The position numbers and the translations under genes are program-made. The notes under the pieces were generated by a model that was not told the origin of the DNA, did no database searches, and saw nothing but the letters and a program-made list of their open reading frames with translations. From Streptomyces sp. Ncost-T10-10d (GTDB taxonomy: Bacteria; Actinomycetota; Actinomycetes; Streptomycetales; Streptomycetaceae): DNA of 64,000 nt. The stretch is from the NCBI RefSeq assembly GCF_900091955.1, contig NZ_FMDF01000182.1:1-64000 (forward strand), given 5' to 3'. The stretch's first letter is position 1. Every line of letters begins with the position of its first letter. Shown here piece after piece: positions 25,931-34,984 of this stretch.

Positions 25931-26656
25931 GTGACGCGTCGTACGGAGTGGCCGGTCAGCGCCACCGACCATGGCGCCGGTCCCGGCCCCGAATTCGCCG
26001 CAGGACACACGACCGAGTCCGAGGGCGCGTACGAGCCGGAGGCCGGCCACGGCACCGGCTCGGGCGCCGGATTCGGTGAGGGGGCGGGTCGCCGTGCCCG
26101 CTCCCGCTCCAGGAGCAGCGGCTCCCCTTCCTCGTCGAGGGCCGAGAAGGGGGAGCCGCGAGACCCGGTCGAGCAGGCGCGCAACATCTGTCTGCGGCTG
26201 CTCACCGGGACCCCGCGCACCCGGAAGCAGCTTGCGGATGCCCTGCGCAAGCGGGAGATCCCGGATGAGGCGGCCGAAGAAGTGCTGTCGCGCTTCGAGG
26301 ATGTCGGGCTGATCGACGATGCCGCGTTCGCGGACGCCTGGGTGGAGTCCCGGCACCACGGCAGAGGACTGGCCCGCCGCGCACTTGTCCGTGAGCTGCG
26401 CACCAAGGGGGTGGATTCCGCCGTGATCGACGAGGCTGTCGGGCAGCTCGACTCGGAGCAGGAGGAGGCGACAGCCCGAGAGCTGGTCGCGCGCAAGCTG
26501 CGCTCCACTCGCGGCCTGGACCGCGACAAGCGGCTGCGCCGCCTTGCGGGCATGCTCGCCCGCAAGGGGTACGGGGAAGGCATGGCCCTGCGCGTGGTGC
26601 GGCAGGCGCTGGAAGAAGAGGGCGAGGACACGGAAGGCCTGGACGAGCCCTTCTGA
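25931..26656 (+). CDS. recX: RecA regulator RecX
   Basis: A 241-residue protein. The C-terminal 160 residues carry the RecX three-helix repeats (ARNICLRLLTGTPRTRKQLA, RFEDVGLIDDAAFADAWVES, and ARELVARKLRST). RecX caps RecA filaments and limits RecA activity. The first 75 residues are a low-complexity Gly/Ser/Arg/Glu extension not needed by the family. GTG 25931 begins 3 bp after the recA stop. Confidence 0.93.
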   Translation: MTRRTEWPVSATDHGAGPGPEFAAGHTTESEGAYEPEAGHGTGSGAGFGEGAGRRARSRSRSSGSPSSSRAEKGEPRDPVEQARNICLRLLTGTPRTRKQLADALRKREIPDEAAEEVLSRFEDVGLIDDAAFADAWVESRHHGRGLARRALVRELRTKGVDSAVIDEAVGQLDSEQEEATARELVARKLRSTRGLDRDKRLRRLAGMLARKGYGEGMALRVVRQALEEEGEDTEGLDEPF

Positions 26657-26690
26657 CCGGGCCCGTACCGGGCGGGGGCGGTTGTGGTGA

Positions 26691-27329
26691 TTACTGCCCG
26701 GCGCGAGCGGCGCGGCTGATGGTGGCGTCGATCAGGGCGAGCGCATCTGCGGCGGTGCGGCCAGGGTGCCGGTTCCAGGGGCCGATCAGCCCGGCCCAGC
26801 CCTGGGAGCGGAGTTCGGCGACGAGCCAGGCGCCGGCCCGGTCCACGGTGTCGCGGGAGCCGTAGCCCAGGCGGTGCGCGGTGAGGAGGGCACCGCAGAC
26901 GCACCGCGCGCCGCGGACGTTGCGCAACCTGTACGGGGTGTTCTGCCAGCCCCACTCGGTCAGGATCTGCCGTGCGTAGGCGAGATGGGTGGAGGGACGT
27001 ACCTCGGGCTGCCCGATGCGCCGCCAGGAGTGGATCCGGTCGGGGAGGATCGCACCCAGGCGCCCGGGGAGGGGCCGTTCGCGCGGCGCGGTCGCCGGCA
27101 GGGCACGGGCGGAGTCGGCAATGAGCTGGTCGACCGGTACGGACAACAGGTCGCGCCAGTCGGCCGGGTGGCTGACCGGCAGTTGTTCCGCGGTGCCGGG
27201 GGTGGAGGGGAGCAAGGGTTCGGGGGTGGTGAGGTCCCAGCCGGAGACGATCTGTTGCCACGCCTCGGTGTCATGGAGGCGAGCGGCCTGAACGTCGAGT
27301 TGGTCGGGGGTGAGGGTGGGGGTCGACAT
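26691..27329 (-). CDS. DUF6197-like hypothetical protein
   Basis: A 212-residue soluble protein from ATG 27329 (MSTPTLTPDQLDVQAARLHD). The C-terminal half (about 115-210) has HLAYARQILTEWGW, a Cys-containing RGARCVCGALLTA, LRSQGWAGLIGPWN and GRTAADALALID. This resembles DUF6197 proteins of Streptomyces, recalled from memory and not searched. The function is unknown. It converges with recX over 35 bp. Confidence 0.65.
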   Translation of the reverse strand: MSTPTLTPDQLDVQAARLHDTEAWQQIVSGWDLTTPEPLLPSTPGTAEQLPVSHPADWRDLLSVPVDQLIADSARALPATAPRERPLPGRLGAILPDRIHSWRRIGQPEVRPSTHLAYARQILTEWGWQNTPYRLRNVRGARCVCGALLTAHRLGYGSRDTVDRAGAWLVAELRSQGWAGLIGPWNRHPGRTAADALALIDATISRAARAGQ

Positions 27330-27751
27330 GGATGCGAGGCCTCCGTCACATCGGTCCTTGGCGTTGAGGCGAATGTCTGTCGGGTACGGGGATTGCTCCA
27401 CCGGAGCGTGGCGTTCGGGTGTGCCGGGGTGGATTCGGGGGACCGGCGAACGGCACGCGGGGGGTAGCCCCAGCACGAAGACGCAGGCGCGCTCCAATGC
27501 ACGGACATCTGTACACAGAGCACTGTGTGACGCATGGCAGAGAAGCCACCGATAGCAGCCGCGCACGACACACACGCCGCGCACGACACACACGCCGCGC
27601 ACGCCACCAGCCACCACCCGCGTGCACTGGTTCTACGCGCCGACCTCGCCCTCTTCGAGCAGCTCCGGCGTGGAAACGACCCGGACCCGAACGGGATCCT
27701 GGGCCCGGCCGTGACCCAGGCGGACAACAACAGAAAAGAGACGGACGCACC
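27330..27751. promoter_or_regulatory. Divergent intergenic region with a palindrome and short repeats
   Basis: It separates the DUF6197-like gene from the ABC permease. ACACAG-AGCA-CTGTGT at 27513-27528 is a perfect inverted repeat of operator size. Two exact 18-bp copies follow at 27561-27578 and 27579-27596, with a partial third. An ATG at 27534 opens a 73-codon frame that ends in an ATGA overlap with the permease start; it lacks an SD and is Ala/His/Thr-rich across the repeats, so I do not call it a gene. Confidence 0.45.
27561..27606 (+). repeat. 18-bp tandem repeat
   Basis: Two identical 18-bp units (27561-27578, 27579-27596) and a partial third sit between the palindrome and the ABC permease start. 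Confidence 0.8.
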
Positions 27752-30307
27752 ATGATGCTGCGCTATGCCCTGCAGACGATCCGGGACCGTAGGGGCGGAT
27801 TCCTCGGTGCCTTCCTGGCCCTCATGTGTGCCGCCGCCCTCATCACCGCCTGCGGCACGCTGTTGGAGACCGGCCTGGGCGGAAGGATCGCCACCGAACG
27901 CTATGCCGCCGCGCCGCTCTTGGTCTCCGCCGACCAGAACGTCCACCGCACCACCGTCAAGCACAAGGGCAACGGAAAAACCAAGGTCAAACACAAGGCG
28001 AAGCCGGTCGCCGAGCGCGCCTGGCTGCCCGCGGCCATCGCTGACCGGATCAGCAACCTGGAAGGCGTACGGAAGGTCGTTCCCGAGCTGACCTTTCTGG
28101 CCCAGCCCGTGACTCGGTCCGCGCCCCAGTCCCAGCTCGCCGCCCACCCCTCGTACGGCCACTCCTGGGCCTCCGCCCCACTCACCCCCTTCGCTCTCGT
28201 CCGAGGCCGCGCCCCCGCCTCCGAGGACGATGTGGTGATCGACCGCGGCCTCGCCGAACAGAAGGGCCTGAAGCCCGGGGACCGGCTCGTCGTCCAGTCC
28301 ACCAGCACCCCCCGCCCGTACCGCATCAGTGGCATTGCGGCCCCGGCCGGCCGGAGCGACCTCCGGCAGCAGTCCTCACTGTTCTTCTCCACTGCCGAGG
28401 CCGAGCGCCTTGCCGCCCGCCCCGGCCGGATCAGCGCCCTCGGCGTGATGCCCGCGCCCGGCACCGACCTCAACCGGCTGAAGCAGCAGGTCGAACAGGC
28501 GCTCAGGGGTACCACCGCGCAGGTCGCCACCGGTGACGACCGCGGGCCCGTCGAGTTCCTGGACGCCGCGGGAGCCCGTATCAAGCTGGTCTCCATGGGC
28601 GGCGCCATGGGCGGTACGTCCCTCCTGGTCGCGATCCTGGTCGTGGTCGGCACCTTCGCGCTCTCCATCCAGCAGCGGCACCGCGAACTGGCCCTGCTTC
28701 GCGCCATCGCTGCCACCCCGCGTCAGGTCCGCCGCCTCCTCGGCCGTGAGGCCCTGGCCGTCGGAGCCGTTTCCGGTGTCCTGGGCGCGCTTGCCGGACT
28801 GCCCCTCGCCGAATGGCTGCACAGTCGATTCATCGACATGGGTGTGATCCCGGCGACCCTGGAACGCACCGCAGGCATCTTCCCGGCCTGCGCAGCCCTG
28901 GCCGTCACTCTCCTCGGCGCCTGGGCGGCGGCGAGGATCTCCGGCCGGCGCATCGCCCGTATCCGTCCCGCCGAGGCCATGGCCGAGTCCACGGTCGAGC
29001 GCGGCCCGGCCCGCGGCCGGATCGTCGCGGGTCTCGTGCTGCTCGCGGGCGGCGCCGCGCTCATCGCCGTACTGAGCGTCCTGCGTACCGAGGCCGCCGC
29101 GACGCCCGTCACATTCCTGGCCGTCGTCGTGTCGGCCACGGCCGTATCACTGCTGGGCCCGTTCCTCGTGCGACTGGCTTCTGTACTGCTCGCGGGACCA
29201 CTTCGACTTGCGGGTTCCGGGGGACCGCTCGCGACCGCGAACATCCGCGGGAACTCCACCCGGATGGCCTCCGTCGTCACCCCGCTCACCCTGCTCATCG
29301 GGATGACCTGCACGGTTCTCTTCGTTCAGCCGACGCTCGGCGACGCCGCCCGCGCCCAGGCCCACGACGGCGTCCGCGCCACCTGGGTACTGGCCGCGCA
29401 GGGGCCGGGTGTCCCGTCCGCGGCCGCCGAGACCATCCGTAGGACGCCGGGTGTCACGGCCGCCACCGAGGTCGTACGGACCACCGTGCGCGTCGGCCTC
29501 GACAAGTACCAGGCCCAAGGCGTCACCCAGGCCGGACTCGCCCGCACCTGGGACCCTGACGTGACGAGCGGATCGCTCACCGAGTTCACCGGCCCCGGCA
29601 CCGCCGCGATCAGTGAACTCGCTGCCGACCGGCTCGGCCTCCACCCCGGCAGCAAGTTGAAACTCCACCTCGGCGACGGCACCCCCGCCACCCTCACCGT
29701 TGCCGCCGTCTACAGCCGGGGCCTGGGCTTCGGCGACCTGACCCTGCCCCATGATCTGCTCGCCCGTCACATGGACAACTCTCTTGCCGCCACGGTCCTG
29801 GTCGCCGGGGACAGCGGCCGTGACGAACTCGCCGCCGCACTCGAGCAGTTCCCCGGCGTCTCCGTACTCGCCCCGGCGACCGCCGACCGGCTCCAGGCGG
29901 ACCGACAGCAGGAGAATGCGGCGGTCAACCATCTCGCCCTGGGCCTGGTCCTGGCGTTCACCGCCATCGCGGTCGTCAACACCCTTGCCATGTCCGTGTC
30001 CGAGCGCATCAGGGAGTTCGCCATGCTCAGGCTGGCCGGCGCGACCCGGCGTCAGGTCCTGCGGATGCTCCGCATCGAGGCCCTGTCGGTCCTGCTGATC
30101 GGCGCTGCCCTCGGCAGCGGTATCGCACTGGCTGTACTGACCGCCTTCAGCATCGGCATGACCGGCAGCGCGGCGCCCGCGGTTCTGCCGCTGGTGTACG
30201 CGACAGTGGTGGGCGCCGCCGCACTGCTGGCACTGACCGCCACGGCGCTGCCCGGCCGACTGGCACTCAGGGTCCGCCCGGTGGAGGTAGCCACATCCAG
30301 GCAGTGA
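27752..30307 (+). CDS. FtsX/MacB-type ABC transporter permease, no adjacent ATPase
   Basis: An 851-residue permease with the duplicated FtsX layout: an N-terminal TM helix (MMLRYALQTIRDRRGGFLGA), a large extracytoplasmic domain (about 45-275), three TM helices with RHRELALLRAIAATPRQVRR, a second TM-extracytoplasmic block, and a final three helices with RIREFAMLRLAGATRRQVLR. Each half has the FtsX coupling phrase. Such permeases work with a LolD-like ATPase normally encoded just upstream; here none is within the window on either side. AAAGAG upstream of ATG 27752 is a fair SD. The substrate (lipid, lipoprotein or peptide) is unknown. Confidence 0.88.
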   Translation: MMLRYALQTIRDRRGGFLGAFLALMCAAALITACGTLLETGLGGRIATERYAAAPLLVSADQNVHRTTVKHKGNGKTKVKHKAKPVAERAWLPAAIADRISNLEGVRKVVPELTFLAQPVTRSAPQSQLAAHPSYGHSWASAPLTPFALVRGRAPASEDDVVIDRGLAEQKGLKPGDRLVVQSTSTPRPYRISGIAAPAGRSDLRQQSSLFFSTAEAERLAARPGRISALGVMPAPGTDLNRLKQQVEQALRGTTAQVATGDDRGPVEFLDAAGARIKLVSMGGAMGGTSLLVAILVVVGTFALSIQQRHRELALLRAIAATPRQVRRLLGREALAVGAVSGVLGALAGLPLAEWLHSRFIDMGVIPATLERTAGIFPACAALAVTLLGAWAAARISGRRIARIRPAEAMAESTVERGPARGRIVAGLVLLAGGAALIAVLSVLRTEAAATPVTFLAVVVSATAVSLLGPFLVRLASVLLAGPLRLAGSGGPLATANIRGNSTRMASVVTPLTLLIGMTCTVLFVQPTLGDAARAQAHDGVRATWVLAAQGPGVPSAAAETIRRTPGVTAATEVVRTTVRVGLDKYQAQGVTQAGLARTWDPDVTSGSLTEFTGPGTAAISELAADRLGLHPGSKLKLHLGDGTPATLTVAAVYSRGLGFGDLTLPHDLLARHMDNSLAATVLVAGDSGRDELAAALEQFPGVSVLAPATADRLQADRQQENAAVNHLALGLVLAFTAIAVVNTLAMSVSERIREFAMLRLAGATRRQVLRMLRIEALSVLLIGAALGSGIALAVLTAFSIGMTGSAAPAVLPLVYATVVGAAALLALTATALPGRLALRVRPVEVATSRQ

Positions 30308-30329
30308 GCCTCCGACGGGGTCCGGCGTC

Positions 30330-30351
30330 GGCGTCCTGCGGCTGGGACGCC
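30330..30351 (+). terminator. Weak terminator after the ABC permease
   Basis: A 7-bp stem (30330-30336 with 30345-30351) around an 8-nt loop lies in the gap between the convergent permease and rhodanese genes. Confidence 0.45.
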
Positions 30352-30416
30352 CCGCCCGACTCCGCCCGCCCCCGTCGCCGTCCTCCCGCTGGACACTCCC
30401 GTCCCAGCGCCGTCCG

Positions 30417-30824
30417 TCAGGTCTCGACCGGAAGCCCCGCCGCACGCCACGCCTGGAACCCGCCGATGAGATCGGTCGCCCGGTGCAGCCCCAGCTGCCG
30501 CAGGGACGCGACGGCGAGACTCGACGCATAGCCCTCGTTGCAGACCACCACGATGTGGAGATCGTGGCTCACCGCCTCCGGAGCCCGATGGCTTCCCTGT
30601 GGGTCGAGCCGCCACTCCAGCTCGTTGCGCTCGACGACCAGCGCCCCCGGAATCAGCCCGTCCCGTTCCCGCAGCTCCGCGTAACGGATGTCCACGAGCA
30701 GCGCTCCGTCCACAGCGGCGGCGACCGCCTCCTGCGGGCCGACCCGGACGAACCCGGCCCGGACCCGCTCCAGCAGTTCGTCGATCCCGACCGGCTCCGT
30801 ACCACCCCGACGGCCGTCGCTCAC
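30417..30824 (-). CDS. Rhodanese-domain sulfurtransferase
   Basis: A 135-residue single-domain rhodanese. The structural motif LLVDIRYAELRERDGLIPGAL and the active-site loop VVVCNEGYAS carry the persulfide-forming Cys. Its ATG overlaps the stop of the cysteine dioxygenase gene (30821-30824), so the two are translationally coupled. This suggests handling of sulfur released during cysteine breakdown. Confidence 0.9.
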   Translation of the reverse strand: MSDGRRGGTEPVGIDELLERVRAGFVRVGPQEAVAAAVDGALLVDIRYAELRERDGLIPGALVVERNELEWRLDPQGSHRAPEAVSHDLHIVVVCNEGYASSLAVASLRQLGLHRATDLIGGFQAWRAAGLPVET

Positions 30825-31372
30825 TGCCAGTCCTCCGGCCGTTCGACCTGCTCAAGACGGAGCACCGCACCGGTACGGCTGTAGCGCCGGATCTGCGGCA
30901 GCGGCGGGTAGTACGCATGGACGGAGACGGCGTGCTCCATGCCGGACTCGTTCAGCACCTCGTGGACGTGGTGGCGGCCGAATGCCCTGCCCTGGCCGGT
31001 GGCCAACTGCCGGGAACGGTCGATGCCCTCGGCGAGTTCGAGGGTCTTCCAGCCGTCGGTGGGCAGCCGGGCGGCGAGCGACAGCTCCTTGAGGGTGCCG
31101 ACTGCGGTGGTGAAGGCGCCGATCGAGTCGGCGTGGTCGTGCCAGCCGGTGCCGGTACCCGGCGGCCAGCCGATCAGCCACGCCTCACTGCCACCCGGTC
31201 CTTCCAGCTGGACCCAGGTGCGGCCCTCGGGATCGAGGGGGAGCGAGGCGACGATCTCGGCGTCGGCGGCGACCGCGCGGACGAAATCGAGCAGCTCTGC
31301 GGCCGTCGGACCGGTAGCACCGTGGGCGGCGGGGGAGGGCATGCGTACAGGGGGTGGCGTAGGAGCAGACAC
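30821..31372 (-). CDS. Cysteine dioxygenase
   Basis: A 183-residue cupin oxidising cysteine to cysteine sulfinate with iron and O2. The metal ligands are visible: GWHDHADSIGAF (HxH, about residues 77-81) and the third His in RHHVHEVLN (about 135). I chose GTG 31372, which has AGGACGG at SD distance; the frame stays open to 31519 but overlaps the leader peptide in another frame. ATG 31342 is a possible internal start. It is cotranscribed with the rhodanese and preceded by a Cys-rich leader at 31446-31517, implying cysteine-responsive expression. Confidence 0.9.
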   Translation of the reverse strand: MSAPTPPPVRMPSPAAHGATGPTAAELLDFVRAVAADAEIVASLPLDPEGRTWVQLEGPGGSEAWLIGWPPGTGTGWHDHADSIGAFTTAVGTLKELSLAARLPTDGWKTLELAEGIDRSRQLATGQGRAFGRHHVHEVLNESGMEHAVSVHAYYPPLPQIRRYSRTGAVLRLEQVERPEDWQ

Positions 31373-31445
31373 AGAGACCGTCCTGAGGGTTCGCGCGGAG
31401 GCACGCCCGCACGACAGAGCGCACGGCGCGGCAGGAGGAGGCGAT

Positions 31446-31517
31446 TCAGCAGGACGGGCGACACACACAGCCCGCATAGCGGACGAGGTCCATATGGACC
31501 CTCCGCCACAGGCGCAC
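31446..31517 (-). CDS. Cysteine-containing putative leader peptide upstream of cysteine dioxygenase
   Basis: The minus strand encodes a 23-residue peptide from GTG 31517 to TGA 31446-31448. It contains RRVHMDLVRYAG followed by CVCRPSC. This RxHxDLxR core with terminal cysteines is the pattern of the short putative leader peptides that I recall being annotated upstream of sulfur-metabolism genes in Streptomyces. Three of the last seven residues are Cys, so ribosome stalling at low charged tRNA-Cys could control the downstream gene, which starts 73 bp on. No clear SD precedes it; translation may be leaderless. It is too short for ordinary gene callers. Confidence 0.65.
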   Translation of the reverse strand: MRLWRRVHMDLVRYAGCVCRPSC

Positions 31518-31564
31518 ATCGGTGTCGGTCACGTTTCGGAGTACACCATGTGCGCCTGCGATGG

Positions 31565-33178
31565 TCAATTGATGTCCGCTGTCCGGTCGGAGCGTACTGA
31601 GGTGGGTGCCGCGCCGCCGCGCATTGCGTCCGCCGCCGCGAAGAGCTCACGGGGCCGTACCCCGCCGAACGACGCCACCAGGTGACCGTCCGGCCTGATC
31701 AGCAGCACGGTGTGCGCCGACGCCCCCGGATAGTTCTCGGTCACCAGCAGTTCGCCCTTCATCGGCAGCGCGTCGACAGCCGCGACGAGGCGGGGCATGA
31801 CGCCCGCGGACATCCAGTGCCGCCGGTCCCACACCCCGGTTCCGGGCGCCACCAGGACCACCAGCAGATGGCCCTGCCCCAGCCGCTCGCGCAGCCGCAC
31901 GGTCGTGCCGTCGGGTGCCGTCACCCGTACATCGGTGACCGGCGCACCGGGGGGCGTACCGACAGATGTGTGCGCTTCGGCGTGTGCGGGCGCAAGGGGC
32001 GAGTGCGAGTACGAAGGGGGCGCACCGAGGGGGCCGCACCCCAGATGTCCGTCGGTGAGCAGTGAATCGTGCCCCCGTGCGCTCCCCGGTACCAGGGTCC
32101 GCAGACCTCCGCCGCCGCGCAGTATCGGCAGCGACTGGTCTGCGGCGCGCAGCCGTGCGGCGACCGCGGCCCGGCGCTCCGCCTGGTAGCTGTCGAGCAG
32201 TACGTCGGAGGCGCCGTGGTGCCAGGCCTGGGCCAGCTTCCAGGCCAGGTTCTCGGCGTCCCGCAGCCCCTCGTCGAGCCCCTGGGTGCCCAGTGCGCCC
32301 AGCAGATGGGCGGCATCCCCGGCCAGGAAGGCCCGGTCGACCCGCCAGCGCAGGGCGAGCCGGTGGTGCAGCGTGTACACGCCCGTGTCCAGCAGTTCGT
32401 ACGGCGGTGTCTCGCCGCACCAGCCCGCCAGGGTGTCCCGGACCCGGGTGATCAGGGCGTCCGGGGTGACGAGCTCGCCACGCGGCGGAAGCAGCCAGTC
32501 CAGCCGCCAGGCGCCGTCCGGCAGCGGCCGCGCGGTCACCTCGGCGCCGCCGGTGCGCCACGGCGGCAGTCGGTGCAGCACGGCCTGTCCGGGCCAGGGG
32601 AGTTCGGCGCGCAGCGCCGCGACGGCATGCCGCTCCACCGCCGTCCGACCGGGGAAGCGGATGTCGAGGAGCTTGCGCACGGTGGACCTGGCGCCGTCGC
32701 AGCCCACCAGATAACTCCCGTGCCACCAGGTCGCGTTGGGCTCCCTGGTGTGCACCGTGACCCCGGCCGGGTCCTGCTCGAGTGTGTCGATCCGGCTGTA
32801 CGGAGCCACCTGCACCAGCTCCTGTGCGGCCACCGCGTCCCGCAGCCCGCGGGTCAGGATGTGCTGCGGCAGATGGATGGGGGCCGGTGACGGATCGCCC
32901 TCGGGGGAGTCCTCTCCGAGCGGCAGCTCACGCACCAGCTGCCTTCGCCGCATGGACCGCCAGCCGGACCACCGCATGCCCTCGTGCCGGAGCGCCTTGC
33001 AGCCGAGCCGTTCCACCAGGGCCGCGGTGTCCTCGCGCAGCACCACCGTCCGGGCGGGGCGGGTCTCGTCCTTGCCTGGGTCCTCGTCGAGCAGGACGGA
33101 GGGAACGCCTTGCGCCGCGAGGGCGAGCGACAGCGCCAGACCGACGGGCCCGGCGCCGACGACGATCACCGGGTCCAC
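31565..33178 (-). CDS. FAD-dependent aromatic monooxygenase (PHBH/RdmE type)
   Basis: A 537-residue flavoprotein. The N-terminal dinucleotide fold is PVIVVGAGPVGLALSLALAA. The middle motif GCDGARSTVR (DG motif) and the second FAD motif FLAGDAAHLLGALGTQGLDE are present. From about residue 390 a thioredoxin-like C-terminal domain follows, as in polyketide-hydroxylating members. Such enzymes hydroxylate phenolic or polyketide rings with NAD(P)H. GTG 33178 has GAGGAG upstream at a good distance. No polyketide genes are nearby, so the substrate is unknown. It is co-directional with the cysteine dioxygenase unit. Confidence 0.88.
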   Translation of the reverse strand: MDPVIVVGAGPVGLALSLALAAQGVPSVLLDEDPGKDETRPARTVVLREDTAALVERLGCKALRHEGMRWSGWRSMRRRQLVRELPLGEDSPEGDPSPAPIHLPQHILTRGLRDAVAAQELVQVAPYSRIDTLEQDPAGVTVHTREPNATWWHGSYLVGCDGARSTVRKLLDIRFPGRTAVERHAVAALRAELPWPGQAVLHRLPPWRTGGAEVTARPLPDGAWRLDWLLPPRGELVTPDALITRVRDTLAGWCGETPPYELLDTGVYTLHHRLALRWRVDRAFLAGDAAHLLGALGTQGLDEGLRDAENLAWKLAQAWHHGASDVLLDSYQAERRAAVAARLRAADQSLPILRGGGGLRTLVPGSARGHDSLLTDGHLGCGPLGAPPSYSHSPLAPAHAEAHTSVGTPPGAPVTDVRVTAPDGTTVRLRERLGQGHLLVVLVAPGTGVWDRRHWMSAGVMPRLVAAVDALPMKGELLVTENYPGASAHTVLLIRPDGHLVASFGGVRPRELFAAADAMRGGAAPTSVRSDRTADIN

Positions 33179-33335
33179 GACGAGGCTCCTCGAATCCGTG
33201 CAGGCAATGCAGGCGAAAGGAGTGAAACGGGCGTAGGGGGCGGGGGTGGTGTGGCGGCGGCGGGGGCTCGGTGCGCGATCACAGAACGTATGCAACCTAC
33301 TGCCGGTGCTTGCGTCAAGCGACACCGGAACGCGG

Positions 33336-33369
33336 CGAGGGGCGGTGGCAGATGCGCCACCGCCCCTCG
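33336..33369 (-). terminator. Terminator of the gluABCD operon
   Basis: A perfect 14-bp stem (33336-33349 with 33356-33369) closes a 6-nt loop. It begins 21 bp past the gluD stop on the minus strand. Confidence 0.85.
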
Positions 33370-33390
33370 GGGACGTATTTCGACGAGCCG

Positions 33391-34290
33391 TCAGACGGCG
33401 CGTCCGTCGTCGACGACGAGCGACGGCGTACCGATGGTCTCGGGTGCGCCCCCGGGTGCGGTGCCCTTGTTCTTCTTGTTGCGCCGGAGCCACCGCTCCA
33501 GCCAGCTCGCGAACGAGGTGAGCGCGAAGTTCACCAGGAGGTAGATCAGGGCGACGATGGTGAAGCACGCGATGGTGTTCGCACCGTAGTTCGCAGCCAT
33601 CGGCCGGACCGAGGCCAGCAGCTCGGGGAAGGTCATCACGGCACCACCGAGCGCGGTGTCCTTCACGATGACGACGAGCTGGCTGACGATCGCCGGCAGC
33701 ATCGCCGTCACCGCCTGCGGCAGCAGCACGAACACCATGGTCTGGCCCTTGCGCATGCCGAGCGCCTTGGCAGCCTCTCCCTGGCCCTTCGGAAGGGTGT
33801 GGATACCGGCTCGCACGATCTCGGCGAGCACGGAGGCGTTGTACAGCACCAGACCGGTCACCACGGCATACAGCGGACGGTCGTCGGTGCTGATGTTCGT
33901 GTACTCCGAGTACACCGCGTTAGCGATGATCATCAGGATCAGCACGGGGATGGCGCGGAAGAACTCCACGACCACACCGGCCGGCACCCGTACCCACCGG
34001 TGGTCGGAGAGCCGACCGATGCCGAAGAGCGCTCCGAGCGGCAGCGCGATGATCAGGGCGAAGAAGGCCGCCTTGAGCGTGTTCTGGAGACCCGGCCAGA
34101 TGTACGTCACCCAGGGCTGGGAGCTGGTGAAGAAGGGCTCCCACTTGATCCAGTCGAGCTGGTGCTTCTCGGTCAGGCCCTTGTACACCCACCACACCAC
34201 GGCTGCGGCACACAACACGAACAGCACCGTGTACAGGATGTTGCGCCGTTTGGCGCGCGGTCCTTGGGCGTCGTAGAGGACGGAACTCAT
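33391..34290 (-). CDS. gluD: Glutamate ABC transporter permease GluD
   Basis: A 299-residue inner-membrane permease of the polar amino acid (HisM) family, with about five TM helices. The EAA-type loop is visible as GEAAKALGMRKGQTMVFVLLP. The C-terminal tail is charged and cytosolic. Its ATG overlaps the gluC stop by 4 bp (34287-34290), so the permease pair is coupled. A strong terminator follows. Confidence 0.93.
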   Translation of the reverse strand: MSSVLYDAQGPRAKRRNILYTVLFVLCAAAVVWWVYKGLTEKHQLDWIKWEPFFTSSQPWVTYIWPGLQNTLKAAFFALIIALPLGALFGIGRLSDHRWVRVPAGVVVEFFRAIPVLILMIIANAVYSEYTNISTDDRPLYAVVTGLVLYNASVLAEIVRAGIHTLPKGQGEAAKALGMRKGQTMVFVLLPQAVTAMLPAIVSQLVVIVKDTALGGAVMTFPELLASVRPMAANYGANTIACFTIVALIYLLVNFALTSFASWLERWLRRNKKNKGTAPGGAPETIGTPSLVVDDGRAV

Positions 34291-34952
34291 CGCTTCACCG
34301 CCACCTTCTTGCTCACCCAGCCGAGGATCAGGCCGGTCGGGAGGGTCAGAACGATGAAGCCGAACGCGAAGACCGCAGAGATCAGGATCAGCTGGGCCTC
34401 GGCCTCGATCATGCCCTTCATCAGGTACGAGGCTTCGGCGACCCCGATCGCGGAGGCGACCGTGGTGTTCTTCGTCAGCGCGATCAGCACGTTCGACAGC
34501 GGGTTGACGACCGCGCGGAACGCCTGCGGGAGGATGATCAGGCACAGCACCTGGGTGAAGCTCAGCCCGAGGGCACGTGCCGCCTCCGCCTGGCCGACCG
34601 GGACGGTGTTGATGCCGGAGCGCAGCGCCTCGCACACGAAGGCGGCGGTGTAGGCGGCCAGGGCGAGCACCGCGAGCCGGAAGTTGATGTCCGTGAAATC
34701 GCTGGCGCCGAGCTTGATATCCAGCGTCTGGAAGAGGCCCAGCGACGAGAACACCATGATCACGGTCAGCGGAATGTTCCGGACCACGTTCACGTACGCG
34801 GTGGCGAAGCCGCGCATCAGGGGGACCGGGCTGACCTTCATGCCGGCCAGCAGCGTTCCCCATATCAGGGAGCCGAGGGCGGAGTAGACGGTGAGCTGCA
34901 CCGTTACCCAGAAGGCCCCCAACAGGTCGTAACCTTCAAGAAAGTCGAACAC
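34287..34952 (-). CDS. gluC: Glutamate ABC transporter permease GluC
   Basis: A 221-residue permease with five TM helices and the EAA loop QAEAARALGLSFTQVLCLII. It pairs with GluD to form the channel. It begins 76 bp after gluB; the gap holds a stem-loop at 34985-35013, a usual arrangement when the binding protein is made in excess over the permeases. Confidence 0.93.
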   Translation of the reverse strand: MFDFLEGYDLLGAFWVTVQLTVYSALGSLIWGTLLAGMKVSPVPLMRGFATAYVNVVRNIPLTVIMVFSSLGLFQTLDIKLGASDFTDINFRLAVLALAAYTAAFVCEALRSGINTVPVGQAEAARALGLSFTQVLCLIILPQAFRAVVNPLSNVLIALTKNTTVASAIGVAEASYLMKGMIEAEAQLILISAVFAFGFIVLTLPTGLILGWVSKKVAVKR

Positions 34953-34984
34953 GATCTCCCGCGCTTCCGCGTGTAGGAGGGCAC

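Noticed and set aside
27534..27755. 73-codon frame overlapping the ABC permease start by ATGA
   Set aside because: No SD, coding content dominated by the 18-bp repeats; kept only as a note under the intergenic region.
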